Source: a virus
Strand: one strand, 5' to 3'
Length of the DNA stretch: 54,037 nucleotides
IMG/VR virus record: IMGVR_UViG_3300013137_000026
Span: 1 to 54,037 of that record
Numbering within the stretch: the stretch's first letter is position 1; each line of letters begins with the position of its first letter. A program made the position numbers and the translations under genes. Positions 52,524-54,037 of this stretch are shown here, piece by piece. The notes under the pieces were generated by a model that was not told the origin of the DNA, searched no databases, and saw nothing but the letters and a program-made list of their open reading frames with translations.

Positions 52524-52534
52524 AATAAATATTT
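52524..52534 (+). promoter_or_regulatory. T4-like late promoter
   Basis: AATAAATATTT in the 147-bp gap before the tail-fibre gene. Unlike the others it leaves a leader of about 65 nt, which contains a possible CACAC/GTGTG stem before the AAAGGAG ribosome-binding site. Confidence 0.55.
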
Positions 52535-52601
52535 CCGAGCCTATTAGTGCACACCAAGATATAAAAGTGTGACCGAATTTCGGGCCTAAAAGGAGTAATA
52601 A

Positions 52602-54037
52602 ATGTCTTCAGGAAGATTCCATTCGAAATGGCACAGGGGATCACATCACAGTTACACACATGTAAACGAACCAGATAGCGCCCATGATCCTATTGCATCC
52701 CAAGCACTTCCATTCAGGGGAGAGTTTGTTATCAATGGTCAATTAAGTGCAATGGCACTCTCTGCCGCCGTTGGTATATTTACCAGTCCTGGTGCTATAG
52801 CACTCGATTTAATTGGTCCTTCTTATACCATTAATAATGATTCTGATTTTAGGTCATCCCAGTTAAGTGTTAGAGGTAATGGATTAGCTAAATTTGAAAA
52901 TCTTACTGCTACATCAATATGGACTGATAGTCTTTCTGCTCACCATGCAGAAATTGAGATTATTGATGTTACTATTCGAGAAACAAGTGGATTTGTTGTA
53001 ATGGGTGACATGCCACCAGAATTAGGTATTCCAATCTATGCTAATGGTGATAATGTCTTCTTAAGTGGTGCTGCTCTTTCTGGTAACTCGTGGGGATCTT
53101 TTGATGGTGATTTATTAACTAAACGAGATTTGTTTGTAAGTGGTTCTGCTCATATTGGTGGTGGATTATCACTAGTTGGATGCTTAACAACCGATTGCAT
53201 TATGTCATGGCCGGGAGCTAGTTCTATTAATGTATGGAACAGCTTTGATATGCATGGTTATTCTATTTCTGGTATTGGTAATGACTCTTTAGTATTTGAT
53301 TCTGGAGCCAAAATTCAAAGTGATCCTGATAAACGTATTAGAGTAAATTCTTATAGTTATGCAGAATCAATTGTATCTGGTACTTCAGCATTAGGACAAT
53401 ATTCCCACGCTGAAGGCGAGCAGACTATAGCATCAGGTAAAGCAGCACATGCTGAAGGTGGTAGCATTGAGGCATCTGGTGACTATTCCCATACAGAAGG
53501 TAATTTAACTAACGCTGTTGGTACTAATTCCCATGCTGAAGGATATTCAACAAGAGCTCAAGGTACTAATTCCCATGCTGAAGGTGAAAATACAATTGCG
53601 TGGTCTACTGGAACACATGCTGAAGGATATTTAACCAACGCAAATGGCGAATATTCCCATGCTGAAGGTGATGCTACAATAGCACTTGGAGTAAATTCTC
53701 ATGCCGCCGGTACACATGCACAAGCAACACATGATAGATCATTTATTTGGAGTTCAGCGACAACCCCAGTATCAACAACTAACACTGATCAATTTATGGT
53801 TTGTGCAATAAGTGGTGTAGTATTAGGACAGAACTTATTTGTTTTGGGTGAAATTACAGCCGACGGTGGCAATAGTAATCAATGGAATTCTGTTTATAGC
53901 AGTGTTGCTAATACTAGTGCAAATTGGGATTCGGTTTATAGCAGTGTTGCTAATACCAGTGCAAATTGGGATTCGGTTTATGGATCAGTTAATAATCTGA
54001 GTGCGTCATGGGTATCAGATTATACCACAATGAATAA
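52602..54037 (+). CDS. Tail-fibre protein (partial, cut by window end)
   Basis: The first 478 codons of a probable trimeric fibre. It starts after AAAGGAG (MSSGRFHSKWHRGSHH...). Residues 1-260 are beta-rich with SGAALSG/SGSAHIGGGL-type repeats. Residues about 264-371 hold a run of G-x-x-S-H-A-E-G units, the head-type repeat of YadA-like trimeric adhesins. From residue 428 a 14-residue repeat, W-N/D-S-V-Y-S-S-V-A-N-T-S-A-N, continues to the window edge and probably forms a trimeric stalk. The receptor-binding tip lies beyond the window. No stop codon is reached. Confidence 0.8.
   Translation, partial: MSSGRFHSKWHRGSHHSYTHVNEPDSAHDPIASQALPFRGEFVINGQLSAMALSAAVGIFTSPGAIALDLIGPSYTINNDSDFRSSQLSVRGNGLAKFENLTATSIWTDSLSAHHAEIEIIDVTIRETSGFVVMGDMPPELGIPIYANGDNVFLSGAALSGNSWGSFDGDLLTKRDLFVSGSAHIGGGLSLVGCLTTDCIMSWPGASSINVWNSFDMHGYSISGIGNDSLVFDSGAKIQSDPDKRIRVNSYSYAESIVSGTSALGQYSHAEGEQTIASGKAAHAEGGSIEASGDYSHTEGNLTNAVGTNSHAEGYSTRAQGTNSHAEGENTIAWSTGTHAEGYLTNANGEYSHAEGDATIALGVNSHAAGTHAQATHDRSFIWSSATTPVSTTNTDQFMVCAISGVVLGQNLFVLGEITADGGNSNQWNSVYSSVANTSANWDSVYSSVANTSANWDSVYGSVNNLSASWVSDYTTMN
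53393..53712 (+). repeat. SHAEG-type coding repeats (YadA-head-like)
   Basis: About nine imperfect units of roughly 14 codons with SHAEG, THAEG or AHAEG at each turn (tcccatgctgaagg and close variants). They form the left-handed parallel beta-roll in trimeric adhesins. Confidence 0.8.
53883..54037 (+). repeat. 42-nt tandem repeat in the fibre gene
   Basis: Trp codons at 53883, 53925, 53967 and 54009 mark an exact 42-nt period. The first two full copies are nearly identical, the third is diverged, and the array runs out of the window. Confidence 0.85.

Noticed and set aside
1-54037. Possible alternative genetic code (stop reassignment), as in some large gut phages
   Set aside because: TAA, TAG and TGA all end well-defined genes at expected places (for example TGA at 935-937, TAG at 1519-1521, TAA at 20949-20951), and no conserved gene contains an in-frame stop.
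1-54037. tRNA genes or CRISPR arrays
   Set aside because: I saw no cloverleaf-like segment with a T-loop GTTCRANNC in the short gaps and no array of equal repeats with spacers. A tRNA search program would settle it.
53393-54037. Diversity-generating retroelement acting on the fibre gene
   Set aside because: No reverse transcriptase or template repeat is visible in the window, and the repeats look like tandem structural units, not a variable/template pair.

Overview
This window is a contiguous piece of a large, AT-rich, T4-like contractile-tailed phage genome (myovirus morphology). The evidence is a near-complete T4-type head-assembly set (portal gp20, prohead protease gp21, scaffold gp22, major capsid gp23, gp4-like head-completion nuclease, gp31-like co-chaperonin, gp16-like small terminase), neck and tail-end proteins (gp13- and gp15-like), baseplate wedge proteins (gp25, gp6, a probable gp7) and both T4-type clamp-loader subunits (gp62, gp44). 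All three standard stop codons end genes and Shine-Dalgarno sequences (AGAGG, GGAG) are common, so translation looks conventional. A class III ribonucleotide reductase (nrdG-nrdD) points to a host that grows without oxygen. A phage lipoprotein with Ala after the lipobox Cys fits a Gram-negative host, but the host cannot be named from the sequence.

Layout. 1-6.5 kb: LAGLIDADG homing endonuclease, DUF366 protein, two small tagged proteins, clamp-loader small subunit, GroES-like protein, several hypotheticals, an XPD/DinG-type Fe-S helicase and a polynucleotide kinase. 6.5-13.4 kb: tail-end protein, portal, nrdG/nrdD, neck protein. 13.4-13.9 kb: wreck of a homing nuclease. 13.9-24.1 kb: lipoprotein, a run of small late proteins, gp4-like nuclease, protease, core protein, scaffold, capsid protein, terminator, a second (VSR-like) homing endonuclease, then more small late proteins. 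24.1-25.0 kb (minus strand): small terminase and a cupin. 25.1-27.7 kb: two small genes, dUTPase, clamp-loader ATPase, YaaA-like protein. 27.7-28.9 kb (minus): a conserved unknown and another nuclease relic. 29-52.5 kb: baseplate wedge genes followed by five giant virion proteins (1100-1624 aa) built from beta-propeller, PKD/Ig and LamG-like modules. 52.6 kb to the edge: a tail-fibre gene with SHAEG and 14-residue W repeats, cut by the window end.

Two things stand out. First, at least ten small proteins share one N-terminal tag, roughly M-x-x-K-D-x-x-x-L-x-E-A-Y, whose L-x-E|A step matches the cleavage rule of T4-type prohead proteases; about six carry a second IxE- or LxE-type site 7-11 residues further on. 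They lie on both sides of the protease/scaffold/capsid block and their clusters start at late promoters. I infer a capsid-targeting tag and a set of internal head proteins packaged with the DNA. Second, a T4-like late promoter word (RATAAATA[A/T]TT) recurs about 18 times on both strands, and in two nuclease genes it sits in the loop of a hairpin that would mask the ribosome-binding site, the arrangement known for I-TevI of T4. Remains of nuclease genes end inside late promoters of the next gene, suggesting repeated invasion by mobile nucleases at gene boundaries.
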